From Pseudomonadota bacterium (lineage in GTDB: Bacteria; Cyanobacteriota; Vampirovibrionia; Obscuribacterales; Obscuribacteraceae): a stretch of DNA of 43,945 nt. A model generated the notes under the pieces. It worked only from the letters and a program-made list of their open reading frames with translations, made no database searches and had not been told where the DNA came from. Made by a program: the position numbers and the translations under genes. The stretch spans positions 1-43,945 of the forward strand of contig JAJPGY010000011.1 of the NCBI GenBank assembly GCA_021325555.1, read 5' to 3'. Shown one piece after another: positions 36,332-43,945 of this stretch (positions are counted from its first letter, which is position 1; each line of letters begins with the position of its first letter).

Positions 36332-36360
36332 TTGACAATAGATGCAAAAGCGACCATTCT
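36332..36360 (+). promoter_or_regulatory. TTGACA-type promoter of the small unknown gene
   Basis: A perfect TTGACA (36332-36337) lies 17 bp before CATTCT (36355-36360), a weak -10 (three of six). The ribosome site of the next gene starts 12 bases later. Confidence 0.3.
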
Positions 36361-36386
36361 TCTACCAACAATTGGGGAGGGCTCCA

Positions 36387-36632
36387 GTGATCGAATCCTT
36401 TGATTTACTCGAGTTTCAGCAAGAGGCACGGGAGATCTGCTGTCCGAAGAAGCTCTTCGAGCTGTGGGAGGACGTCTGCAGGCGATACGAGCGCCGGGAG
36501 ATCGGGCTCTACGAGCTAGAAGAGATGAAGGAAGTGATCTGGCCGAACCTGATGGCCCTGGCGGTGATCCGGCGCGCAGTGAACGGCATAATCGAAAAGC
36601 CGAAGAAGAGCCGCCGGCGCTCGGCCAGCTAA
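36387..36632 (+). CDS. Small helical protein of unknown function
   Basis: The protein has 81 residues from a GTG at 36387, chosen because GGGGAGGG stands six bases upstream. An ATG at 36342 has no such site. The body is helical and rich in Glu, Leu and Arg, with CCPKK near 18-22 and a very basic tail (KPKKSRRRSAS). I do not recognise the family. The stop codon overlaps that of the convergent EVE gene. The strong ribosome site and -35 box support a real gene. Confidence 0.65.
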   Translation: MIESFDLLEFQQEAREICCPKKLFELWEDVCRRYERREIGLYELEEMKEVIWPNLMALAVIRRAVNGIIEKPKKSRRRSAS

Positions 36633-37027
36633 TCACCGGTCATGGCGGCCCACTGCGATTCCGTCACCGGCATCACGCTCAGGCGCGCCATTGTCACCAG
36701 CAGGAAGTCTTTGAGCTTCGGGTTGGATTTGACCTCGGCAAGCGTTACGGGCCTGGGAAGCCGCCTTTTCGGCCTGACATCCACGACCACCAGCTTCGGA
36801 TCGTTGAGCTTGGGGTCCACGTAGGGATCGGAGATCACCTCGGCGATGCCGACGGCGGCGCGCTCGTCGCCGGTGTGGTAGATAATCGCCAGGTCGCCCT
36901 TCTTGATCTGGCGCAGGTATTTGAGCGCCAGATTGTTGGCCACCCCGTCCCAAACGGTCTTTCGGTCCCGCTCGAGGTCGGAGAAGCTGTAGCAGTCGGG
37001 CTCCGTCTTCAAAAGCCAGTTGGCCAT
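36629..37027 (-). CDS. EVE-domain protein
   Basis: The protein has 132 residues. Family marks are the start NWLLKTEPDCYSF, TVWDGVANNLA near 26-36, GDLAIIYHTG near 45-54 and the end RLSVMPVTESQW. EVE domains belong to the PUA-like group and bind modified bases in DNA or RNA. Stand-alone members like this are widespread but of unclear role. A TATAAT at 37034-37039 lies exactly six bases before the ATG and no ribosome site exists, so the mRNA may be leaderless. Confidence 0.92.
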   Translation of the reverse strand: MANWLLKTEPDCYSFSDLERDRKTVWDGVANNLALKYLRQIKKGDLAIIYHTGDERAAVGIAEVISDPYVDPKLNDPKLVVVDVRPKRRLPRPVTLAEVKSNPKLKDFLLVTMARLSVMPVTESQWAAMTGD

Positions 37028-37033
37028 TTCGTT

Positions 37034-37039
37034 ATTATA
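37034..37039 (-). promoter_or_regulatory. TATAAT box for a probable leaderless EVE transcript
   Basis: The -10 box is perfect. With the usual six-base gap, transcription would start at the A of the ATG (37027). A TTTTAA box 16 bp further up is a weak -35. Confidence 0.5.
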
Positions 37040-37121
37040 TAAGCAAGGGAACCCGTTAAAACCGGCGGACGTCGTCTGAGTATAACCGCCGTTTGGTCCG
37101 ATTGACTTGGGGGCAGTTATC

Positions 37122-38333
37122 GTGCGCGCGGCACTGTGCGTTTCTCCAGCGTTAGCGGTTCGCCCCCGCGGGCTTGGCAATCTGCTCAGCCTGTTTCTGG
37201 CCTTTTTGCTCTGCCTTGTGCCGGCGCCGGCTGGCCGGGCCTCGGACTGGGTCGAGGACAACGGCGCGCCGGCGACGGCAGCGCCACCGGTGGCCCCGCC
37301 CATAGGCGGGCAGGGATATCGCTCGAGCCCGCCGGAGCAACAGGGCCCTCCGGGGGCTCCCGAGGAAGGCGATCCCGGGCGGACGGCCTTTTACGTTCGG
37401 CCGCGGTCGCCGGCTTCCGAAAGCAAGAGCGGAACGCCGCTGGAGGCGAGCGTGAGCAAGTGGGGAATGGCCGGCCAGGAGCAGGGCAATCTCTACCAGG
37501 GGCGCGCCTCGACGCTCATTCAAACACCGCCTTACCAGCCCTCTTTCTTCCAGCTCAGCTCCATGCGGTCGGTCGGGCCCGGCGTCTTCCGCGGCTGGCT
37601 GGAGAAGACGCACTCGCGCTTCGCCCTTGCCACCAGCACCATGGACCCGATGCTGGTCCTTGAGATAAAGGGACAGTGGGACGATGCCGACCACACCCTG
37701 CGCTCGTTCGGCATCCGGCACACGACGATCAAGAAGGGCAGACTTGACGACCAGCCGCTCGACGGCGTCAAGGTGCTGGTCGTCAACTGCGCCGGCAACG
37801 TGCCCCGGGGCACTTTCCAAAAGATTCGCGACTTCGTGGCCAGGGGAGGATTTCTGATCAGCACCGACTGGACCGTGCACAACCTGGTCGAAAACGCCTT
37901 TCCCGGCTACATCGCCTGGAACGGCGGCAAGACCGACAGCAAGGTCGTGGACGCGACCGTCACCTATCCGGACCCGCGCCTGTTCGCCGGCGCCGTGCAG
38001 AACTCAGGCTGGAAGCTGGACGACGGCAGCCAGACGATAAGGGTGCTCAGGCCGGACGTTGTCCGGGTGCTCGTCCGCAGCCGGATGCTCACGGGCGAGG
38101 ACCCGGACCGTTTGGGCATACTGGCCGTTGTCTTCCCCTTCGGGCGCGGTCAGGTGCTGCACCTGGTCGGACACTTCGACAACAACGCCAACCTTGCCTT
38201 CACCAACCTGCTGCCCGACCCGGCGCCGGTGATAGGCATCAGCCTGCGTCAGGCGCTTGCCTGCAATTTCCTGGTCGAGGGCCTGGAGCAGTCGGGCGCC
38301 GTTCCGTCCGGACCGGTCAATCCGCGTCGTTGA
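37122..38333 (+). CDS. Exported ThuA/DUF4159-like protein
   Basis: The protein has 403 residues from a GTG at 37122 with GGGGG upstream. A TTG at 37107 is an alternative. A signal peptide (cut near PAGRA) is followed by a Pro/Gly-rich linker of about 80 residues. The folded part (about 155-395) has strands and motifs like VKVLVVNCAGN, F(V)ARGGFLISTDWTVHN and GRGQVLHLVGHFDN, which resemble the class-I glutamine-amidotransferase-like fold seen in ThuA and DUF4159 proteins. I saw no catalytic Cys at the nucleophile elbow, so it may bind rather than catalyse. Its end overlaps the convergent DUF547 gene by 17 bp. Confidence 0.65.
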   Translation: MRAALCVSPALAVRPRGLGNLLSLFLAFLLCLVPAPAGRASDWVEDNGAPATAAPPVAPPIGGQGYRSSPPEQQGPPGAPEEGDPGRTAFYVRPRSPASESKSGTPLEASVSKWGMAGQEQGNLYQGRASTLIQTPPYQPSFFQLSSMRSVGPGVFRGWLEKTHSRFALATSTMDPMLVLEIKGQWDDADHTLRSFGIRHTTIKKGRLDDQPLDGVKVLVVNCAGNVPRGTFQKIRDFVARGGFLISTDWTVHNLVENAFPGYIAWNGGKTDSKVVDATVTYPDPRLFAGAVQNSGWKLDDGSQTIRVLRPDVVRVLVRSRMLTGEDPDRLGILAVVFPFGRGQVLHLVGHFDNNANLAFTNLLPDPAPVIGISLRQALACNFLVEGLEQSGAVPSGPVNPRR

Positions 38334-39132
38334 GCGCCCAGTCGTACGGCATGTAGTCGACATCGACACGGCTGATGTCCGGAAACTTGGCCTTTACCTC
38401 GGGGGCGGCGAAAGACAGGACGTAGGCAGCGACGATGTCGTTGTCCGTCGGCGGCGGATCGGGAATGGTCTTGTACCCGGCCGCCTGGGCGAAGTCGAGC
38501 GGGAACCACTGAAATAATTTGGACACGCGGATAGTCTGGTTCTCGGGATCGTACTGCACGTGTTGGGGATCGGCCATGTACCGCCGGGCCGCTTCGTCGA
38601 GATCGTGATCGAGCGTGGCTGGCGTGTAGGCGGTGCGGCGCAGATACGGGCAGCCCCTGGAGGCGCAGACCACCGCGAAGTGCACGCGTGGATCCTTGAA
38701 GTCCTTGCGCAGGATATAATGCTCGATTGCATACAGGTTAACGTCGCGGCCCGCGACCTTGTAATGATAATCATCCCAGAGATTGGGAATCTGCCTGGCG
38801 CTGTTCGGCGGGTAGTAGGACTTTGTGCCGTGTATCGGATAGTGGTCGAGCACGATCTTGATGATAAGGGCGTTGTACGCGTTTATCCAGAGAGCCTTCT
38901 TCTCGTTTTCGGAAAACTTCTCATACTCCTCCGGGGTAATAGCGGCGAGCTCGGCTAAGTACCTGTTCAGCCCCTCGGGATGTTCCCGCCAGAGTTTGTA
39001 GTGAACCAGCGAGTGGTCGACATACTTGTGCAGCTCGGCCGTGAGCAGCGCGTGTGTCTGGTCGAAGGCGGCGCGCGCCGGCAGGACCGCTGCCAGGAGG
39101 GCGGCGGCCAGCACGCCGATGACGGCCTTCAT
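38317..39132 (-). CDS. Exported DUF547 protein
   Basis: The protein has 271 residues with a clear signal peptide (MKAVIGVLAAALLAAVLPARA). DUF547 marks include ALWINAYNALIIKIVLDHYP, the 'HFAVVCASRGCP' block with a conserved Cys and the preceding IEHYILRK. The ATG at 39132 overlaps the stop of the CDGSH gene as ATGA, which favours this start over longer ones. DUF547 proteins are often exported; their role is not settled, and a papain-like or transglutaminase-like fold has been suggested for relatives. It is the last gene of the operon with DUF255 and CDGSH. Confidence 0.9.
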   Translation of the reverse strand: MKAVIGVLAAALLAAVLPARAAFDQTHALLTAELHKYVDHSLVHYKLWREHPEGLNRYLAELAAITPEEYEKFSENEKKALWINAYNALIIKIVLDHYPIHGTKSYYPPNSARQIPNLWDDYHYKVAGRDVNLYAIEHYILRKDFKDPRVHFAVVCASRGCPYLRRTAYTPATLDHDLDEAARRYMADPQHVQYDPENQTIRVSKLFQWFPLDFAQAAGYKTIPDPPPTDNDIVAAYVLSFAAPEVKAKFPDISRVDVDYMPYDWALNDAD

Positions 39133-39377
39133 TCGGCCGGGGGCAAGGTGGAATGGGTTCCGTCGCATTTTGGTGGGTGTCCGGTGTGCTTGCAACAACA
39201 AAGGGCCATCGTAGTGGGGGCGTCCACGGTGAACTGAAGCGGCTCGATGCCAGTGCCCTCATGCGAGCCGTCGCAGAACGGCTGTTTCCTCGAGCGGCCG
39301 CACCGGCACCACCAGTATACGCCCGGCGGCAGGTCAACTATCGCAGGCTTGCGATCGGCGATGACAGGTTCACTCAT
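39129..39377 (-). CDS. CDGSH iron-sulfur protein with two CDGSH motifs
   Basis: The protein has 82 residues. Two 2Fe-2S motifs are visible: CRCGRSRKQPFCDGSH (about 24-39) and CCCKHTGHPPKCDGTH (about 59-74), each with the three-Cys-one-His ligand set. This is the two-cluster MiNT-type layout. Such proteins carry electrons or clusters. I chose the ATG at 39377, which has GAGGAG seven bases upstream. It is downstream of the DUF255 gene by 23 bp and coupled to DUF547, so the three are one operon. Confidence 0.93.
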   Translation of the reverse strand: MSEPVIADRKPAIVDLPPGVYWWCRCGRSRKQPFCDGSHEGTGIEPLQFTVDAPTTMALCCCKHTGHPPKCDGTHSTLPPAE

Positions 39378-39400
39378 TGCTTTGCTCCTCTGGCAGGTCT

Positions 39401-41206
39401 TCAAAGCCGGCCGGACAAACGATCGACCATGGCGGCCACGCCCTGGGGCTCGTACACCGGCAGCGAGCAGCGATTGTTCGCGCAGGCGAAGGCCGCCGCT
39501 TTTCTCATCTCGGGATACTCGACGTCCATGTTTGGCAGCGGGCCTTCCCGACGGTCCCACCATTCTACGCGCTTGTAGGCGGCAGGATAAGAGATCGCCG
39601 CCAGGAAGAGCAGGCGCGCCTGCGGGTCGTCCTTCCCGCCGACCACGGTTATGTGCACCGGCTCGGAGGCCAGCTCGGCGTCCGCCAGGAGAATCCCCGC
39701 CACCAGATAATGTCGTTGCCGGGCGATCTCGGGCGTGGCCAGATAGCGCATGGCCTCATCGGCCAGCCGCCTGTCCGCCTTGTTCCCGTCATAGTGGTAG
39801 AGCAGATTCAAGAAGCGGGCGGCGGCCACGTTCTCCTCCAGCACCGCCAGCGGTTTGCCGAGCGGCGAGCGCCCGGCATCGGCCGTGGACAGCCCGGCGC
39901 CCTGAGCGTTCTTGCCGTCGACTTTAAAATGCACGGCCAGAAAATCGGCCGCCTGCCGCGCGCGGGTGAGCCAGCGCCGGTCGCCGCTGACCGCGTAAAG
40001 GGACAGAAAGGCGCGACCGGCGGCCAGCGTGTCGCACAGGTACGGGCCGGCCGTATCGGCGGCGTCGTGGCGGAAGCCCCCGCCGGCAAGCGAGCGGTTG
40101 CTTACCACCCAGTCGGCGGCCCGCAGAGCCTCCCGCAGATAAGCCTTATCACCTGTGGCCGCATGGAGGCAGGCGAGAGCTTCTATCGCCCAGCCGTTCT
40201 CCCGCGCATAGAGGTGCTTGTCGACGCGCGGAATGCCGCGGGCTCGCCTGCGGGCGTCGTCCAGCTTGAAGTACTCCGTGCTGTGCCGGCCTTTGACCAG
40301 ATCGGCATCCTGGCTCGTATAGAAGGCGCCGTCCGGGCTCATCAAGAAAGTCTTCAGGTAGTCGTGAATCCTCTCTGCCGCGCGCAGGTAGGCCGGGTCC
40401 TTCCACAGCATGTAGGCAAGGCCATAAACCCGCATGTTGCCGGCCTGGACGGACATGATCTTCTCGAAGTGCGGGTGGTCCCAGTCTCCGTGGGTGGAAT
40501 ACTGGTACACTCCGCCCCATACCGGGTCGATCAACTTCAGCTGGGCGCTCAGGGTCTCCCTGGCCATGCGCTCGCACTGCCTGTCTCCCTGGCGGGCGCG
40601 CGCCAGGCAGTATTCGACGGTGTCCCAGTCGAGAAACTTCTGGCCGTCCGGGCTTGTGCCCCAGCCACCATGCCGGGTATCATAGCCGTCCGCGAGTTTC
40701 GCCCTCAGCTCGCTGGCGAGGGAGGCGGACAGGAAGGCGTCGCGGCTGTAACTGACCGGTCTTGCGCCGGCGGTCTCCTCGGGCACCGGATTCCTGACCA
40801 GCCGCGCCAGTAAGGCAGCCATCTCATCGGCGGGGATGTAACCGTCACGCTTGGCCAGCTCGGCGCCCTGGCCGTTGAAGATGATCGTCGCCGGCCAGCC
40901 ATATTCTTCATAGCGATTCGATAGGTCCGGCCTTGAGTCCTGATCGACCTTGACCGGGATGAAGCGGGCGTCGAGGAGCTTGATCACGGCCGGGTCGCCG
41001 TAGGTCTTCTCTTCCATGACATGACACCAGTGGCACCAGACCGCCTCCAGATCAAGCAGCACCAGACGATTCTCCCGCCGGGCGCGCTCGAAGACGTTAT
41101 CCGACCAGCCCTGCCAGCGGACGCCCGCCCGCCCGGACGCCGGCTCAGCCACGGCGGCCGCAACCGACATCCACAGGGTCGCGAGAAAACAGACAACTCG
41201 GAGCAC
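39401..41206 (-). CDS. Exported DUF255 thioredoxin-like / six-hairpin protein
   Basis: The protein has 601 residues from the GTG at 41206, which has GAGG eight bases upstream. A GTG at 41224 is an alternative. A signal peptide is followed by a thioredoxin-like domain with C-H-W-C (VWCHWCHVME, about residues 57-66), typical of DUF255 (YyaL/SSP411). Then comes a long helical domain like a glycosidase-type alpha/alpha barrel (GGVYQYSTHGDWDHPHFEKI, GAFYTSQDADL). Relatives are usually cytosolic and nearer 650-700 residues; this one is exported and a little shorter. It suggests a redox or folding role outside the cytosol, together with the CDGSH protein only if that acts inside. The activity is unknown. 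Confidence 0.88.
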   Translation of the reverse strand: MLRVVCFLATLWMSVAAAVAEPASGRAGVRWQGWSDNVFERARRENRLVLLDLEAVWCHWCHVMEEKTYGDPAVIKLLDARFIPVKVDQDSRPDLSNRYEEYGWPATIIFNGQGAELAKRDGYIPADEMAALLARLVRNPVPEETAGARPVSYSRDAFLSASLASELRAKLADGYDTRHGGWGTSPDGQKFLDWDTVEYCLARARQGDRQCERMARETLSAQLKLIDPVWGGVYQYSTHGDWDHPHFEKIMSVQAGNMRVYGLAYMLWKDPAYLRAAERIHDYLKTFLMSPDGAFYTSQDADLVKGRHSTEYFKLDDARRRARGIPRVDKHLYARENGWAIEALACLHAATGDKAYLREALRAADWVVSNRSLAGGGFRHDAADTAGPYLCDTLAAGRAFLSLYAVSGDRRWLTRARQAADFLAVHFKVDGKNAQGAGLSTADAGRSPLGKPLAVLEENVAAARFLNLLYHYDGNKADRRLADEAMRYLATPEIARQRHYLVAGILLADAELASEPVHITVVGGKDDPQARLLFLAAISYPAAYKRVEWWDRREGPLPNMDVEYPEMRKAAAFACANNRCSLPVYEPQGVAAMVDRLSGRL

Positions 41207-41330
41207 GGCCGTGTCCTCGATCACATTGAGCGGCAGAGCCAGCAGGCTCGATCCGGCGATTGTAAACGCTTTGCAACATCAATTGCCCCATCACAAATCC
41301 ATTACAGGGCCGGTATTTAATTCGAGCATT

Positions 41331-41561
41331 ATGAACAGGGACGTCAATCTAGCAATCTTCAGTTTCGCCGCCCTGATGGTCAGCCTGGTGGTCGTCGTTG
41401 CCGTGTTGTGCATGGACCACGAGGAGGTGGCTGCCAGCTCCCCGGCATTCGACAGGCAACTTCTGGACCGCACTCGCAATGCCGAGCCCGACGCGGGCGG
41501 CAGGGGATCCAATCTCGCCTTTCACTGGCTCATGGAGCGGGTGATCTGCGGCGAGCTGTAG
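41331..41561 (+). CDS. Small single-helix membrane protein
   Basis: The protein has 76 residues with one membrane segment (about 6-27), a short acidic stretch after it and no known motif. The ATG at 41331 lacks a good ribosome site; a longer frame from 41211 is not more convincing. It is divergent from the DUF255 operon. Function unknown. Confidence 0.5.
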   Translation: MNRDVNLAIFSFAALMVSLVVVVAVLCMDHEEVAASSPAFDRQLLDRTRNAEPDAGGRGSNLAFHWLMERVICGEL

Positions 41562-41660
41562 TCCGGGCGGTGGCAAGACCCGTTGTGTCCAGCTTGATCA
41601 GGCGCAGCCGCCAGCGCCGCATCCGAGCGCGCCCTCATTAACGTTGACACATTTTCCAGA

Positions 41661-42360
41661 ATGCTGCTTGGAATCACGGTAGAACAGGGCACCGGGGCTT
41701 ATCACGAAGGTGACGACCGCCAAGACGCGCTGGCAGTCCCTCAATATGGAGGTTCGACGGCTTGCCCGGCGGCTGGGCTGGAGCCGCAAGACCGGCGAAT
41801 GCGAGATGGACGTGGTCATTCTTCCCGGGCGCTGCCCGGTCGACTCGCACAGGAGGCGCTGGCCGGATATCGGGCGGCGAGCACAACGCCACGCGGCAGG
41901 GCAACAGCGTCAGTCCTCCCGGCTTCGACTGCCACAGGATCGTTTGCGGTGAGGTCTACACGCCTGGCGGCAACTGGAGCAGCTATCCTCCCCACAAGCG
42001 GACACCAACCGGTTGGACGCCAGCGGCAAGGTGATCGAGGGGACCTGACGGAGATCTACTATTTCAAATTCAAGGATCCGCGAGGCCAGGCCTCCCAGCG
42101 CGTGTACGCCGGCGACCGGTCGCGCAATCAGGCGCTCGTCACTCAGGACAACGACATCGCCCTGGTTCCCGCGGTCTATCACCCGATGTACACCGCATAA
42201 GGCCATGGCTGTTACTGTTTGAACTTCCTGGCCGGCTCAGCGCAGACGCTCGCCTGCACGTTCGATCCCCAGCACGGCTGGACGATGGGGACATGGACCG
42301 AAAGGGATTCGCGGATGCCGCGTGTGCACCACCAGATGGAGGAGCCGGTGGCGCCATGAG
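41661..42360 (+). pseudogene. iolB: Decayed iolB (5-deoxy-glucuronate isomerase)
   Basis: Three frames carry successive parts of IolB. The N-terminal third reads NMEVRRLARRLGWSRKTGEC and PGRCPV...RRWPDIGRR. A middle part reads CGEVYTPGGNWSSYPPHK. The last part reads EIYYFKFKDP, QRVYAGDRS and DIALVPAVYHPM, then a TAA at 42198-42200, then CYCLNFLAGS. At least two frameshifts and one stop are needed, so it is dead. It should act in myo-inositol breakdown. The old stop overlaps the iolC ATG as ATGA (42357-42360). Confidence 0.85.
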
Positions 42361-43000
42361 CGAAAAAGCTTACGACCTGATCGCCATTGGATGCCGCTAG
42401 ATCGGTCTTTATTCGAACGACCCGGGCGCTCCCCTCGATCAGATCACCAGCTTTGCCGGCTTCGTCGGAGGCTGCCCGACGAACATCGCCGTGGGAGCCA
42501 GAAGGCCGGGCCGGCGGTCGGCGCTTTTGACGGCGGTCGGCGAGGATCCGGCGGGAGACTTCATCTTGAGGTTTCTCGACCAGGAGAAGGTAGAGACCAG
42601 GTTCATCCCCTGCAAGCCGGGAGCGCGATCCAGCGCCGTGCTCCTCGGCATCGAGCCGCCGGGCAAATTTCCCCTGGTCTACTAGCGGGGACAACCGCGC
42701 CGACGCGCAGCTAACCATCGCCGGCGTGCGGGCGGTTCCCATTGCCGAGTCGCCGGCCCTGCTGGTGTCGGACACCGGGCTATCCCGCGAGCGGAGCCGC
42801 AGCGCCACGCTTTTCGCCCTGGAGACGGCGAAGGCCAAGGCGGCGACCGCCTATCTCGATCTGGATTTCCGCGCCGATCAGTGGGCCAGCACCGGCGGCG
42901 GCGGCACGCCCTCCGACGGGGTGACCGTGCGCTGCATTTTGCACCGGGTCGATGTCGCCATGGCACGGAAGAGGAGCGGGTCTTCGCCGTAGGCACCATC
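42357..43000 (+). pseudogene. iolC: Decayed, truncated iolC (5-dehydro-2-deoxygluconokinase, PfkB)
   Basis: From the ATG, YDLIAIGCR is followed by an in-frame TAG, then IGLYSNDPG, SFAGFVGGCPTNIAVGAR, LLTAVGEDPAGDFI and LLGIEPPGKFPLVY, and another TAG near 42682. After a frameshift the match goes on with DNRADAQ and YLDLDFRADQW. A further shift gives GTEEERVFAV. The order is that of IolC, a PfkB-family kinase. The C-terminal half, including the kinase GAGD motif, is missing, and iolG sequence follows directly. Confidence 0.85.
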
Positions 43001-43009
43001 CGTTTCCGT

Positions 43010-43427
43010 CCGGAGCTGGAGCAGCTTGGGGACTCAGACACAGCCGTCGTCACGCCGGAGTTCCCAACGGCGCATTGGCCGCCATTGAAGGCAGGCGGCT
43101 TACGGCTACGACCAGCGTGTACACGGGTTCCGCTCGCTCGGGGCCGTCCCCATCGATAACAACACCGCCCAGCGCACAGTCTTGAATAACGGCGCCGGCA
43201 TTCCCTGTCTGCTGCCGCTGCACTTTTTCATGGATCGATATATCGAGTCCTACATTAACAAGATGCGCGCCTTCGTGGAATGCGTTATCGAGGACAAAGC
43301 CCCTCCCGTGAACGGCCGTGACGGTCGCGCCCCTGTCCTAATTGGGCTGGCAGCAAAACGCTTCCTGCTGGAGCGACGCCCCGTCTGGCTGCAGGAGGTC
43401 GACCAGCCTGCATTGTCTCGGAAATGA
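43010..43427 (+). pseudogene. iolG: 3' fragment of iolG (inositol 2-dehydrogenase)
   Basis: LEQLGDSDTAVVT, PNGALAAIEGRR and YGYDQRVHGFRS in shifted frames lead into a clean stretch (FFMDRYIESYINKMRAFVE, then VNGRDGRAPVLIGLAAKR). This is the C-terminal third of Gfo/Idh/MocA-type IolG. The NAD-binding N-terminal part is absent: it was deleted when iolC and iolG were joined. Confidence 0.8.
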
Positions 43428-43855
43428 GATACGACTGAAAACTAACATTACCCTCTCTTCGGGCAAGCGTGCGGGTAAAATCCTTGAATTTGCCATCGCC
43501 AGCGGCGGGGCAGAATTACTGACCTAATTTAGGATCACGCAGAATCTGGTCAATAATGCCTGCTCTGAAGCTCGCAATGGTAGGCGCTGTTGCCGAAACC
43601 TCGGAACTATTGGCCTTCGCAGCCAATACAGCGCAGAAATTTTGTCACTCATTGTCGAGACCGGGACTGTTCCTGGACCCGGTTAGACCGGCAGGGCAGC
43701 CGCTCCGCTTATTCACTCAAGCTGAAGCCCTCCACCAGCGGAGCGTTTAGGTAAAATGCGCTTGTAAGAAGTGTTGTTTGGAATTGGCAGTAGGTAAACA
43801 AGCACCTGGCATCGCCCATGCATAATGGAAGACATGAAGTCGAGGTAAGCTCAAA
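43428..43855. other. 428-bp region without a recognised gene
   Basis: I see no credible gene. A 64-codon frame (43556-43750) has no known motif and no ribosome site. A 9-bp inverted repeat (43701-43709 with 43737-43745, 27-nt loop, then TTT) could be a weak terminator. Confidence 0.6.
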
Positions 43856-43945
43856 GGGTGTGTAAAAGCTTGAAATAAAGCGAGGGCGGTGTATCCTCGG
43901 AATTCTGAAAGTTCAAAGGAGACACCGCCATGAAAAAGCAAACCA
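43856..43945 (+). mobile_element. Left end of an insertion sequence, IS256-like, cut by the window
   Basis: From 43856 the sequence begins GGGTGTGTAAAAGC, the look of an IS256-type terminal repeat. About 75 bp later AAAGGAG precedes an ATG (43930) that opens MKKQT at the window end, as for a transposase. Family assignment from so little is tentative. Confidence 0.5.
43930..43945 (+). CDS. Probable transposase, first five codons only
   Basis: The ATG at 43930 follows AAAGGAG at a good distance and reads MKKQT before the window ends. The call rests on the preceding terminal-repeat-like sequence, not on the protein. Confidence 0.45.

Noticed and set aside
42357..42700. Stop-codon recoding in iolC.
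   Set aside because: The stops are TAG, frameshifts follow, and the 3' half is missing, so simple decay explains it.
43556..43750. 64-codon open frame as a gene.
   Set aside because: No ribosome site, no motif, and it lies in an eroded region.

Overview
The window is GC-rich and gene-dense. It looks like chromosomal DNA of a diderm bacterium: it has heptose-sugar genes, Sec-exported proteins, cell-surface glycan genes and one giant exported beta-repeat protein. I cannot assign a species. No rRNA, tRNA, CRISPR array or replication origin was seen.

Layout. 1-152: three and a third copies of a 45-bp tandem repeat whose units carry a short hairpin. 171-3327 (minus): four overlapping genes (SDR epimerase-like, sugar-phosphate nucleotidyltransferase, GHMP kinase, SIS isomerase). 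The last three match HddC, HddA and GmhA of the GDP-D-glycero-D-manno-heptose route. 3402-6294 (plus, divergent): a UDP-galactopyranose-mutase-like flavoprotein and a GT39-type membrane glycosyltransferase. 6374-6920 (minus): a MazF/AbrB-type toxin-antitoxin pair. 7057-7143: a relic of another glycosyltransferase tail. 7543-25929 (plus): one gene of 18.4 kb encoding a 6,128-residue exported protein. 25966-31787 (minus): five genes in a row (two paralogous SGNH proteins, a DinB-like protein, a membrane-fused spermidine-synthase-like protein and GmhB), ending at a strong hairpin shared with the giant gene. 31865-33454 (plus): a second GT39-type enzyme. 33486-41561: ordinary genes (exported M1 aminopeptidase, small unknown protein, EVE protein, exported ThuA/DUF4159-like protein, the DUF255-CDGSH-DUF547 operon and a one-helix protein). 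41661-43427: a decayed myo-inositol operon (iolB, iolC and iolG remnants). 43856-43945: the left end of an insertion sequence, cut by the window edge.

How it may work together. GmhA-, HddA-, GmhB- and HddC-like proteins would together make GDP-D,D-heptose. Three sit left of the giant gene and the fourth (GmhB) sits right of it. The membrane glycosyltransferases also occur on both sides, as do possible sugar-modifying enzymes (flavoprotein, SDR, SGNH pair). The Ser/Thr/Asn/Gly-rich giant protein in the middle is an obvious candidate acceptor. That this is one surface-glycoprotein system is my inference from layout and family knowledge; the sequence alone does not prove it.

The right-hand 2.4 kb is eroding: inositol genes with frameshifts and stops, followed by an insertion sequence.
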